Of a DNA stretch of 9,851 nucleotides, positions 1-6,287 are shown piece after piece; positions within the stretch are counted from its first letter, which is position 1; every line of letters begins with the position of its first letter. A program made the position numbers and the translations under genes. Location of the stretch: the NCBI GenBank assembly GCA_947624755.1, contig CANQLQ010000048.1, positions 1 to 9,851 of the forward strand, written 5' to 3'. The stretch comes from an uncultured Clostridia bacterium. GTDB taxonomy: Bacteria > Bacillota > Clostridia > Oscillospirales > Acutalibacteraceae. The notes under the pieces are model-generated. The model was not told where the DNA came from and searched no databases. It saw nothing but the letters and a program-made list of their open reading frames with translations.

Positions 1-66
1 CATATGCCCCTGCAACGATAGGCTCATAATTTTCGCAAAACCTTTTAACTTATTTTCGCTGTTGCG

Positions 67-1095
67 TTAATAAAGGTCTGCAAGCTCATAAATTAACCTT
101 TCCGTCTCTTTCCAACCGATACATGGGTCGGTGATAGATTTTCCGTATATACTTCCGTCTACTCTCTGACAGCCGTTTTCAATATAGCTTTCTATCATAA
201 GTCCCTTTACAAGTCTGTCAATGTCAGAGCTGTGACGGCAGGAATGAAGAACTTCTTTTGCAATTCTCGGCTGTTCTTCATATTTTTTTGCCGAATTTGA
301 ATGGTTGGTATCAACAATAACAGCAGGATTTACAAGATTTTTCTTTGAATAAAGCTCGCAAAGACGGCTCAAGTCTTCATAGTGATAGTTCGGGAAAGCC
401 TGTCCGTTTTCGTTGACGTATCCACGCAAAATCGCATGAGTGAGCGGATTGCCCTTTGAATGAACTTCCCAGCCGCGATAGATAAAATCATGAGCATGCT
501 GGCCTGCCGTTATAGAATTCATCATAACCGAAAGGTCTCCGCTTGTCGGGTTTTTCATGCCGACGGGAATATCGAGTCCGCTCGAAGTGAGTCTATGCTC
601 CTGGTTTTCGCTTGACCTTGCGCCTACGGCAACATAAGAAAGCAAGTCGTAAAGATAGCGGTAATTTGCCGGATAAAGCATTTCATCGGCGCAGGTAAAT
701 CCGGTTTCATTTATGGCCTTCATGTGCAAACTGCGAATTGCAACAATACCTCCGATTAGGTCGGATTGACCGTTAGGGTCCGGCTGATGAAGCATACCTT
801 TGTAGCCGTCCCCCGTGGTTCTCGGCTTATTTGTATAAATTCTCGGAACAATGAAAATTTTGTCCTTGACTTTTTCCTGTACACGAACAAGTCGCGAAAC
901 GTAATCGAGAACCGATTTTTCGTGGTCGGCAGAGCAAGGTCCTATAATAAGCACAAGCTTTCTTACTTTGCCTTCAAAAATTTCCTTGAGCTCGGCATCT
1001 CTTTTTGCTTTGATTTTTGCACTTTCTGCCGAAAGCGGAAATCTTTCTTTAATTTCCTTCGGTATCGGAAGTTTGCATTTAAATTCCATGTTCAT
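67..1095 (-). CDS. aroF: 3-deoxy-7-phosphoheptulonate (DAHP) synthase, type I (AroF/AroG/AroH family)
   Basis: This cytosolic enzyme condenses phosphoenolpyruvate with erythrose-4-phosphate to DAHP, the committed first step of the shikimate pathway. The 342-residue product is close to the roughly 350 residues of E. coli AroG. Visible family signatures are GPCS (Cys54, metal ligand), KPRTTGDGYKG (90-100, PEP/E4P site), GARSSENQEHR (158-168), GMKNPTSG (179-186), DTNHSNS (262-268, His265), Glu302 and ITDPCIGW (321-328, Asp323). Cys54, His265, Glu302 and Asp323 match the four metal ligands of AroG. The first ~40 residues form the N-terminal extension typical of feedback-regulated type I-alpha enzymes, but I cannot say which amino acid inhibits it. 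No chorismate mutase domain is fused. The ATG at 1095 has AGGAG nine bases upstream; the second Met (codon 3) is a less likely start. It is the last complete gene of the block, 12 nt after tyrA. Confidence 0.96.
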   Translation of the reverse strand: MNMEFKCKLPIPKEIKERFPLSAESAKIKAKRDAELKEIFEGKVRKLVLIIGPCSADHEKSVLDYVSRLVRVQEKVKDKIFIVPRIYTNKPRTTGDGYKGMLHQPDPNGQSDLIGGIVAIRSLHMKAINETGFTCADEMLYPANYRYLYDLLSYVAVGARSSENQEHRLTSSGLDIPVGMKNPTSGDLSVMMNSITAGQHAHDFIYRGWEVHSKGNPLTHAILRGYVNENGQAFPNYHYEDLSRLCELYSKKNLVNPAVIVDTNHSNSAKKYEEQPRIAKEVLHSCRHSSDIDRLVKGLMIESYIENGCQRVDGSIYGKSITDPCIGWKETERLIYELADLY

Positions 1096-1107
1096 AACTT
1101 TTCGCTC

Positions 1108-1962
1108 CTATTTATCAAACAATTTTCTTCTCTGTGTTGAAAGCCTCATCATATCCATCATACCATCTTTGTTATCGGTTTCAATGAAATTATAAAGTAT
1201 GTCAAATTTACTTTTAAAAAGATCCATTTGCCTAAGGAGTGCATCTTTGTTGAGCATAAAAAGTTCGCTCCACATCACTTCGTTTATGTTTGCTATTCTT
1301 GTAAGATCCCTAAATGAGTCGCCGGTATATTTTTCAAGGTTTTTATGTTCATAACAGGTCATAAGTGAAACTGCTATGCAGTGAGTAAGCTGCGAAACAA
1401 AACCTATCATTTCATCGTGTTCCTCAGGTGAAAGTTCGCAAATTCTTCCGAAGCCTAAAATTTCCCCTATCCTTTTGCACGCGTCTATATTTTCTTCGGT
1501 ATTTTTTTCGGTAGGAACGACAATATAGTTTGCGCCGAAAAAGATTTTTTCGTTGCTGTTTTCAACGCCGTAGACTTCTTTGCCTGCCATAGGATGAGCC
1601 GAAACGAACTCAACGCCTTCGGGAAGCATTGACTGGATTTTTTCAACAATACAGCCCTTAACACCGGTTACATCAGTAATCAATGCGCCTTTTTTAATAA
1701 ATTTACCGTGTTCTTCGATCCACCGGACAAAAATGTGCGGATAAAGAGAAAAGACGATTATATCGGCATTTGCTATCATTTCGGTGTCAACCTTAGTGGT
1801 TGCATGTTTTACAATTTCATGTTCAAGCGCAAAATCAACCGAGGACTGGCTTCTTGTAATAGCGTCAACATAATAGCCTTTTTCGGTAAGACCTCTTGCA
1901 TAGCTTCCGCCCAAAAGACCGAGTCCGACAATGAGAAATTTTGTATTTTTGTTAATTATCAT
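1108..1962 (-). CDS. tyrA: Prephenate (or arogenate) dehydrogenase, TyrA family, no ACT domain
   Basis: TyrA oxidatively decarboxylates prephenate to 4-hydroxyphenylpyruvate, or arogenate to tyrosine. The 284-residue protein has an N-terminal Rossmann motif GLGLLGGS (13-20), the SAHPMAGKE active-site motif (121-129, His123), and SQLTH followed by an all-helical C-terminal domain containing GDSFRDLTRIA. The protein ends after that domain. It therefore lacks the C-terminal ACT domain of Bacillus TyrA (about 370 residues) and the N-terminal chorismate mutase of enterobacterial TyrA. Where NAD-dependent relatives carry Asp at the end of beta-2, this protein reads TRS (36-38), which suggests NADP use; that is an inference. 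The start at 1962 lies inside the end of aroA (11-nt overlap). Its ribosome site GGAGGT falls within aroA codons eight bases upstream, which indicates translational coupling. It ends with TAG. Confidence 0.95.
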   Translation of the reverse strand: MIINKNTKFLIVGLGLLGGSYARGLTEKGYYVDAITRSQSSVDFALEHEIVKHATTKVDTEMIANADIIVFSLYPHIFVRWIEEHGKFIKKGALITDVTGVKGCIVEKIQSMLPEGVEFVSAHPMAGKEVYGVENSNEKIFFGANYIVVPTEKNTEENIDACKRIGEILGFGRICELSPEEHDEMIGFVSQLTHCIAVSLMTCYEHKNLEKYTGDSFRDLTRIANINEVMWSELFMLNKDALLRQMDLFKSKFDILYNFIETDNKDGMMDMMRLSTQRRKLFDK

Positions 1963-3163
1963 ATAAAGTAACCTCCACCCCGAGATTTTTTATTACATCA
2001 AAAAATTCCGGAAAGCTTTTTGAAACTGCCTGTGCGTCAGAAATTTCACCGCCAAAAACACTTGAAAGCACGGCAAGCGCCATTACTATTCTATGGTCGT
2101 TATGACCCAAAAGAAGTTCAGAAGGTGTATGGAGCCGGGCTTTATGAACGACAATTTCATTTTCACCGACTTCAATATCTGCTCCAAACTTTGAAAGCTC
2201 TTTCGCCATAACAACACCGCGGTCGCTCTCTTTAATTTTAAGACGTTTTGTTCCAATAAATTTTGCACCGTGAAGCGCGGCCGCAAGAGTCATCAGGATA
2301 GGCGCAAGGTCGGGACAGTCAGAAACGTCAAGCTTAGGTGAACCGTAGGAAAGTAAGGTGAAATACTTTTTATATATCATATCGCCCTGAAGGCTGTCCG
2401 GGTCAAGTCCTTTTGTTTCAACGCAGCCGCCAAGAAGATTGAACGCATCAAGGAAGGCTGAACCCGAGTAATCGCCTTCAACGGTAATATCACAAGCGGT
2501 ATATTTTTGACCGCCTCTGACGAACAAGGCAAGTTCATCTTCGGCTTGCACCGAAACGCCGAATTTCTTCATTGCCAAAAGCGTCATATTAATATAGCTT
2601 GCGCTTTCAAACGGCGGCAGAATATGTATACGGCTGTCTTTTTCCATTACCGACAAAGCATAAAGAAGTCCGGTTATAAACTGACTGCTTATGTCACCTC
2701 TTACAAAGAAATCACCGGCTTCAAGCTTTCCGCAAATTTTAAGCGTATCTCCCTTTTCAAAAAGAAGCCCTCTTTCTTTGCAGATAGTTTCATAGACGTC
2801 AAGCGGTCTTTTCATAAGTCTGCCTTCGCCGCGGAAGGTCTGCTTTTTGTCCGATAGAAGAAGAAGCGGAATAAAAAAGCGAAGTGTGCTTCCGCTTTCA
2901 CGGCAATAGAAATTCTTTTCTTCGCTCATTATAACAGAATCAAGACCTTTAATTTTAACCGTATCACCGTTTATTTCATATGAAGCGCCCATTTCTTCAA
3001 GGCAGTCAAGAGTTGCAAGTATGTCCGAAGAAAAAGTGACTCTTCTTACAATACTTTCCCCTTTCGAGAGTGCGGCGCAGATAAGCAGGCGGTGTGCCAT
3101 ACTTTTAGATGCCGGCGCATAAACACTTCCATTTGCGGCGCTTTTCTTTATTTTTGCAATCAT
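1952..3163 (-). CDS. aroA: 3-phosphoshikimate 1-carboxyvinyltransferase (EPSP synthase)
   Basis: This enzyme transfers the enolpyruvyl group of PEP to shikimate-3-phosphate to give EPSP, the sixth pathway step and the target of glyphosate. From the start chosen here (403 residues) the sequence shows PASKSMAHR (Lys20, Ser21, Arg25: substrate site), ESGSTLRFF (89-97, the PEP/glyphosate loop), SSQF (159-162), PDLAP (Asp285, catalytic base), KESDR (311-315, catalytic Glu) and HNDHR (354-358). Length is slightly below the usual 420-430. An ATG three codons upstream (3172) would extend it to 406 residues. However, the only Shine-Dalgarno candidate, GAAAGG, ends two bases before that codon, and it spaces properly only to the ATG at 3163. 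The gene opens the second half of the cluster after a 289-bp gap and overlaps tyrA by 11 nt. The loop sequence is unlike E. coli class I enzymes (see findings). Confidence 0.96.
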   Translation of the reverse strand: MIAKIKKSAANGSVYAPASKSMAHRLLICAALSKGESIVRRVTFSSDILATLDCLEEMGASYEINGDTVKIKGLDSVIMSEEKNFYCRESGSTLRFFIPLLLLSDKKQTFRGEGRLMKRPLDVYETICKERGLLFEKGDTLKICGKLEAGDFFVRGDISSQFITGLLYALSVMEKDSRIHILPPFESASYINMTLLAMKKFGVSVQAEDELALFVRGGQKYTACDITVEGDYSGSAFLDAFNLLGGCVETKGLDPDSLQGDMIYKKYFTLLSYGSPKLDVSDCPDLAPILMTLAAALHGAKFIGTKRLKIKESDRGVVMAKELSKFGADIEVGENEIVVHKARLHTPSELLLGHNDHRIVMALAVLSSVFGGEISDAQAVSKSFPEFFDVIKNLGVEVTLYDN

Positions 3164-3208
3164 ATTGGCCATAGCCTTTCTTTTATTTTTGCTTTAGAGA
3201 ATCACTGA

Positions 3209-3238
3209 TTAATACAAGCTGCCCTGCTTGACGGTAAA
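3209..3238 (-). promoter_or_regulatory. Weak candidate promoter for aroA-tyrA-aroF
   Basis: On the minus strand TTTACC (3233-3238) and TATTAA (3209-3214) are 18 bp apart, each matching four of six sigma-A consensus positions. Transcription would start near 3202 and leave a roughly 35-40-nt leader before aroA. A second weak pair further upstream is TTGTCC (3322-3327) and TTTTAT (3299-3304) with a 17-bp spacer. Neither is convincing alone. The argument for a promoter is mainly the unusual 289-bp gap. Confidence 0.2.
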
Positions 3239-3335
3239 TTATTCCGTCAGTTTGCCCAAAAATTCAATAGACAAAGTATTGCCTTAAATTTTTGGAATAT
3301 AAAAAGATACTTTCAAAATAGGGACAAAGTGTTTT

Positions 3336-3376
3336 CGCGGAGTAAAATTATAATTTTATATAATTTCTACCCCGCG
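3336..3376. repeat. Imperfect 41-base palindrome
   Basis: The arms begin CGCGG (3336-3340) and end CCGCG (3372-3376). They pair through five GC pairs, one A/C mismatch, three pairs, a single bulged C, then eight AT pairs around a six-base loop. It overlaps the edge of the adjacent GC-rich repeat. Neither strand has a T-run after the stem, so it does not look like an intrinsic terminator. It could be an mRNA-stabilising 3' structure for aroQ or part of a small repetitive element. Confidence 0.55.
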
Positions 3377-3440
3377 TAATTCCTGCGGGCGATGCCCGCC
3401 GCCATGCGTGCCGTAATTCGTGCGGGCGATGCCCGCCGCC
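3371..3440 (-). repeat. Two GC-rich palindromic hairpin repeats (REP-like), left array
   Basis: Two copies of GCGGGC-GAT-GCCCGC (cores 3385-3399 and 3422-3436), each a perfect 6-bp stem with a 3-base loop, are embedded in a conserved context that includes TAATTC and the trailing CGCC. Core-to-core distance is 37 bp. The same unit occurs at the right end of the window with a 27-bp period and in the opposite orientation; the left array has about 10 extra bases (around 3400-3412) between copies. The first copy met by transcription begins about 20 bases after the aroQ stop. The repeats stand out as GC-rich islands in AT-rich intergenic DNA. They resemble REP/BIME-type intergenic elements; the family is not named here. 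Confidence 0.85.
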
Positions 3441-3461
3441 AATTAGGGCGCCTTGAATTAA

Positions 3462-3899
3462 TCAGCGCTTCCTTAGATAATCTGACAAAAAGTCAACCGC
3501 GCGAAGATAACCGTCCGTACCAAGACCCGTAATGGTTTTAACGGCGGCTTGTCTTATATAACTTACACGGCGAAAATCTTCCCTTTCCTCGACCTTTGAA
3601 ATATGAACTTCAACAGTAGGTATGGAAACGGACTTTACCGCGTCAAGAATTGCAACGCTTGTGTGAGTGTAAGCGGCGGGATTGAACACTATACCGTCAA
3701 CTTTTCCGTAGGCTTCCTGAATTTTGTCAACAAGCGCGCCCTCATGGTTTGATTGAAAAAATTCACATTCGATGGATTTATCTTTACAGTAATTTTCAAT
3801 TTTTTTTACAAGGTCAAGATAGGTTTCCTTTCCGTAATGTTCAGGTTCTCTTATGCCGAGCATATTAAGATTAGGACCGTTAAGAACAAGAATTTTCAT
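3462..3899 (-). CDS. aroQ: 3-dehydroquinate dehydratase, type II
   Basis: This enzyme dehydrates 3-dehydroquinate to 3-dehydroshikimate (third step), by the trans-elimination mechanism of the small dodecameric type II dehydroquinases. The 145-residue product has the full signature: NGPNLNMLGIREPEHYG (7-23) with Asn12, the lid Arg17 and the catalytic Tyr22; FNPAAYTHTS (72-81) with Asn73; and EVHISK (97-102) with catalytic His99, followed by Arg106 and Arg110. Length matches the 140-150 residues of the family. The ATG at 3899 fits the family N-terminus (MKILVLNGPN), although the ribosome site upstream (GAGAAG) is weak. The gene lies 16 nt after aroE-aroK, so it may be co-translated. It is the last gene before the structured intergenic gap. 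Confidence 0.97.
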   Translation of the reverse strand: MKILVLNGPNLNMLGIREPEHYGKETYLDLVKKIENYCKDKSIECEFFQSNHEGALVDKIQEAYGKVDGIVFNPAAYTHTSVAILDAVKSVSIPTVEVHISKVEEREDFRRVSYIRQAAVKTITGLGTDGYLRAVDFLSDYLRKR

Positions 3900-3915
3900 T
3901 TTAAATCAACTTCTC

Positions 3916-5142
3916 TTATATAAATATATTTATTATTTTATCTACGCTGTCAGAGACAACACCGTCGACAAAAATTTCTTCATCGCAGACGCTTTTATAG
4001 ATTGGATACCGTTCGTCAAATCTTTTTTTCAAATCCGACATATTACTTGAAAGCGGCCTGTCGCCGGTCGGAAGAATATCCTCAACCGGACGGTTAAGGA
4101 AAAAGATTTTTCCGTTTGAAGAAAGAGCGTCAATGTTTTCTTTTCTAAGTACCGCCCCTCCCCCTGTTGCAATAACAAGACAGTTTTTTGAAGAAGCTTC
4201 TTTTATAGCTTTTGTTTCGGCATCTCTGAAATATTTTTCGCCAAAGCTTTTAAAAATCTCAGGTATTGGCTTGCCTTCGTTTTTTATAATCAATTCGTCA
4301 GTATCGACAAATTCTCTGTTTAACTTTTTGGCAAGAGCTTTACCTATTGTGCTTTTTCCGCAGCCGGGCATACCGACAAGGACAATGTTTTGTTTCAGAG
4401 AAAGAACCGAACGAAAGGTCTTTTCATAAACTTCGCTGTCATACTTTGTATCAAGAAAAATCTCGCTTGCCTTGACAGCCTGAGCCACAAGCATATAAAG
4501 CCCGCAGCAATGCTTTAAGCCGAGCTGTCTTGCCTGTCTGATCAATTTCGTCTCAAGCGGATTGTAAACAACATCGGCAACGCCTTCAAGAGCCGAAAAG
4601 CCGTCAAGAGTTATTGCGCTTGTGTCATTTTGGGGGAACATTCCGCAAGGCGTTGTGTTAATTATGTATGAAGCGTCACCGTGAATCTCTTTTACGTTTT
4701 TATAATTAACTTTCCCGCTGCGGCTTACGATTATAACCTCGCGAGCGCCGAGACTTTCACTTGCCGCAAAGGCGGTTTTAGCCGTTCCGCCGGAGCCGAG
4801 AATAAGAACCTTTTTGTTTTTCAGCTCAAAGCCGTTTCTTTCAAGCAGGCGCTTAAAACCGAAGAAATCGGTATTATAGCCGAAAAGCTTTCCGTCACGG
4901 TTTACAATAGTGTTGACTGAACCGATTTTTTTCGCCGCTTCGTCAATATATGACAGGTACTCAATAACCGTTTCTTTATAGGGAATTGTTACGTTGACAG
5001 CCTTGAAGTCGTGCTTTTTCATAAACTCATGAACCTCAAAACGGTCAAGCTCACAAAGTTCATATTCATAAGGCGCAAACGATTCGTGAATTACTTTTGA
5101 AAAGCTGTGACCAAGCCTTTCTCCTATTAATCCGTATTTCAA
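3916..5142 (-). CDS. aroE-aroK: Bifunctional shikimate dehydrogenase-shikimate kinase fusion
   Basis: One reading frame encodes two consecutive pathway enzymes. Residues 1 to about 245 are NADP-dependent shikimate dehydrogenase: KYGLIGERLGHSFS substrate loop, NVTIPYKE (catalytic Lys56), GYNTD (Asp92), the GSGGTAK nucleotide loop (116-122), SRS (140-142), NTTPCGM (162-168) and the C-terminal Gln221. Residues from about 250 to 408 are shikimate kinase: Walker A GMPGCGKST (257-265), DTD (280-282), Arg306, GGG (327-329), the lid GDRPL (Arg362) and RYPIY. Both active sites look intact. The open frame extends upstream to 5196, but those residues only overlap aroC and are not family-like. TTG at 5142 gives the expected start and has GGGTGA five bases upstream, overlapping the aroC stop. 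A GTG at 5151, forming a four-base GTGA overlap with aroC, is the alternative. Confidence 0.94.
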   Translation of the reverse strand: MKYGLIGERLGHSFSKVIHESFAPYEYELCELDRFEVHEFMKKHDFKAVNVTIPYKETVIEYLSYIDEAAKKIGSVNTIVNRDGKLFGYNTDFFGFKRLLERNGFELKNKKVLILGSGGTAKTAFAASESLGAREVIIVSRSGKVNYKNVKEIHGDASYIINTTPCGMFPQNDTSAITLDGFSALEGVADVVYNPLETKLIRQARQLGLKHCCGLYMLVAQAVKASEIFLDTKYDSEVYEKTFRSVLSLKQNIVLVGMPGCGKSTIGKALAKKLNREFVDTDELIIKNEGKPIPEIFKSFGEKYFRDAETKAIKEASSKNCLVIATGGGAVLRKENIDALSSNGKIFFLNRPVEDILPTGDRPLSSNMSDLKKRFDERYPIYKSVCDEEIFVDGVVSDSVDKIINIFI

Positions 5143-5147
5143 AAAGC

Positions 5148-6239
5148 TCACCCTTTCAGAAAGTCTGTGCCAAACCTTACGGCAAGTATATCGCAAAGTG
5201 TTATTGCCGTAACACTGTCAGCGACAACGGCGGCACGATGAATAATAGCAGGGTCGTGTCTGCCTTCGATCTTAATAAGTGAATTTTCGTTCTTTATAAA
5301 ATCAACCGTTTTCTGCTCTTTGTAAATTGAAGGCGTGGGCTTTATTGCAAGATTGAATAAAATCGGCATACCGTTTGTGATGCCGCCGTTGATACCGCCG
5401 TTGTTATTCGTTTCGGTAACAACGCCTTTTTCGCCCATTCTAAACGGGTCGTTTGCCTTTTCACCCGTCATATATGCAAAATCAAAGCCTGCGCCGAACT
5501 CAACGCCTTTAACCGCAGGTATACTGAAAAGCGCATGGGAAAGAACGCCTTCTACAGTATCAAACCACGGTTCACCGACACCTGCCGGCATACCTGTTAC
5601 AACAGTTTGCAATACACCGCCGATACTGTTTCCGTCTGCTCTTATTTCAACGATTTTTTCTTCAACGGCTTTTCTTGCTTTTTCGTCAAGAACAGGTATT
5701 GAAAGAGAAGAAAGAAGAGTAAAATCATCGTCGAAATTTTCAAATTTTCTGTCATTAATACCGCCGCAGGAAAGAACGTGCGTTCCTATTCTTATGCCTT
5801 TGCTTTCAAGGGCTTTTATCGCAATTGCACCGGCTGCAACAAGCGGCGCTGTTATTCTTCCCGAAAAATGACCGCCGCCTCTGTAATCCTGAAAGCCGTG
5901 ATATTTGCAAAAGGCTGTAAAATCGGCATGACCCGGTCTTGCAAGATCCTTTGTTTTAGAGTAATCCTTGCTTTTTTGCTCGTCGTTTTCGATCATAACG
6001 CAAATCGGTGTTCCCGTGGTTTTTCCTTCAAAGACACCGCTTAAAATTCTGCAAGCATCTTTTTCTCTTCTTGCGGTTGAAACCTTGCTTGGGCCTTTTC
6101 TTTTTTCAAGCTGAAAAGCAATAAAGCTTTCGTCAACCTCAATTCCCGGAGCAAGTCCGTCAATTACCGCACCTATAGCCGCGCCATGGCTTTCACCAAA
6201 AATTGTTACCGCAACCGACTGTCCAAAACTGTTTTTCAT
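5148..6239 (-). CDS. aroC: Chorismate synthase
   Basis: This enzyme converts EPSP to chorismate by 1,4-elimination of phosphate and requires reduced FMN; it is the last common step. The 363-residue product carries IFGESHG (13-19, His18), RPGHADF (101-107), RGGGHFSGR (120-128, His124), GNSIGG (203-208), TNNNGGINGG (277-286) and GRHDPAI (326-332). These include both catalytic histidines and the flavin/EPSP loops, and the length is normal for the family. I start at the ATG at 6239 because M-KNSFG aligns with the usual N-terminus. The frame is open to a GTG at 6248 that would add MLN. No Shine-Dalgarno lies directly before the ATG; the nearest, AAAAGGA, sits beyond a hairpin (see separate entry). 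The gene ends with TGA, five bases before the chosen aroE-aroK start. Confidence 0.96.
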   Translation of the reverse strand: MKNSFGQSVAVTIFGESHGAAIGAVIDGLAPGIEVDESFIAFQLEKRKGPSKVSTARREKDACRILSGVFEGKTTGTPICVMIENDEQKSKDYSKTKDLARPGHADFTAFCKYHGFQDYRGGGHFSGRITAPLVAAGAIAIKALESKGIRIGTHVLSCGGINDRKFENFDDDFTLLSSLSIPVLDEKARKAVEEKIVEIRADGNSIGGVLQTVVTGMPAGVGEPWFDTVEGVLSHALFSIPAVKGVEFGAGFDFAYMTGEKANDPFRMGEKGVVTETNNNGGINGGITNGMPILFNLAIKPTPSIYKEQKTVDFIKNENSLIKIEGRHDPAIIHRAAVVADSVTAITLCDILAVRFGTDFLKG

Positions 6240-6245
6240 ATTCAA

Positions 6246-6283
6246 CACTTAAACAGATAAACCTATCTGTTAAAATTCCTTTT
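6246..6283 (-). promoter_or_regulatory. aroC translation initiation region: Shine-Dalgarno separated from start by a hairpin
   Basis: On the minus strand the order is AAAAGGA (6277-6283), five bases, an 8-bp perfect hairpin AACAGATA/TATCTGTT with a 4-base loop (6252-6271), three bases, then GTG (6246-6248). Linear distance from the SD to GTG is 28 nt, too long for normal initiation. If the hairpin folds, the effective distance becomes 8 nt. No other SD precedes either candidate aroC start. This is seen in sequence; its function is inferred. Confidence 0.5.
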
Positions 6284-6287
6284 CTGA

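Larger units (their letters stand above)
3173..3461. other. Highly structured aroQ-aroA intergenic region
   Basis: This is the only large gap inside the gene block; its neighbours are separated by 16 nt or less, or overlap. No ORF with a ribosome site is visible. It holds two GC-rich hairpin repeats next to aroQ (3371-3440) and an imperfect 41-base palindrome (3336-3376). A 12-bp inverted repeat with one mismatch lies at 3256-3267/3284-3295. Two smaller stems sit near aroA: TGACGG/CCGTCA at 3229-3234/3244-3249, and CAAGC/GCTTG at 3215-3219/3226-3230. None is followed by a T-run on the minus strand. A weak promoter could lie here, so aroA-tyrA-aroF may be partly transcribed on their own. Confidence 0.7.

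Noticed and set aside
1..66. Start of a further minus-strand gene at ATG 25-27
   Set aside because: Only nine codons are in the window (MSLSLQGHM), the nearest AAAAGG is 13 bases away and there is no recognisable motif, so a gene cannot be supported.
1..66. Terminator after DAHP synthase
   Set aside because: Only a weak 5-bp CGCAA/TTGCG pairing with a long loop and no U-run is visible.
3336..3376. Intrinsic terminator after aroQ
   Set aside because: The stem is imperfect and neither strand shows a run of T after it; on the minus strand the following bases are AAAAC.
3371..3440. Insertion sequence or MITE ends
   Set aside because: No transposase, no clear target-site duplication and no long terminal inverted repeat flanking a defined element.
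3173..3461. T-box or other known riboswitch before aroA
   Set aside because: No AGGGTGGNACCGCG-like T-box core or other recognisable aptamer motif is present on the minus strand.
5143..5196. N-terminal extension of the aroE-aroK fusion back to TTG 5196
   Set aside because: The added residues overlap aroC coding sequence, do not resemble shikimate dehydrogenase N-termini and lack a ribosome site.
5335..5871. 178-codon open frame on the plus strand
   Set aside because: It lies entirely antisense to aroC, whose conserved motifs account for the sequence. It has no ribosome site and a low-complexity Ser/Pro/Thr-rich translation typical of a shadow frame.
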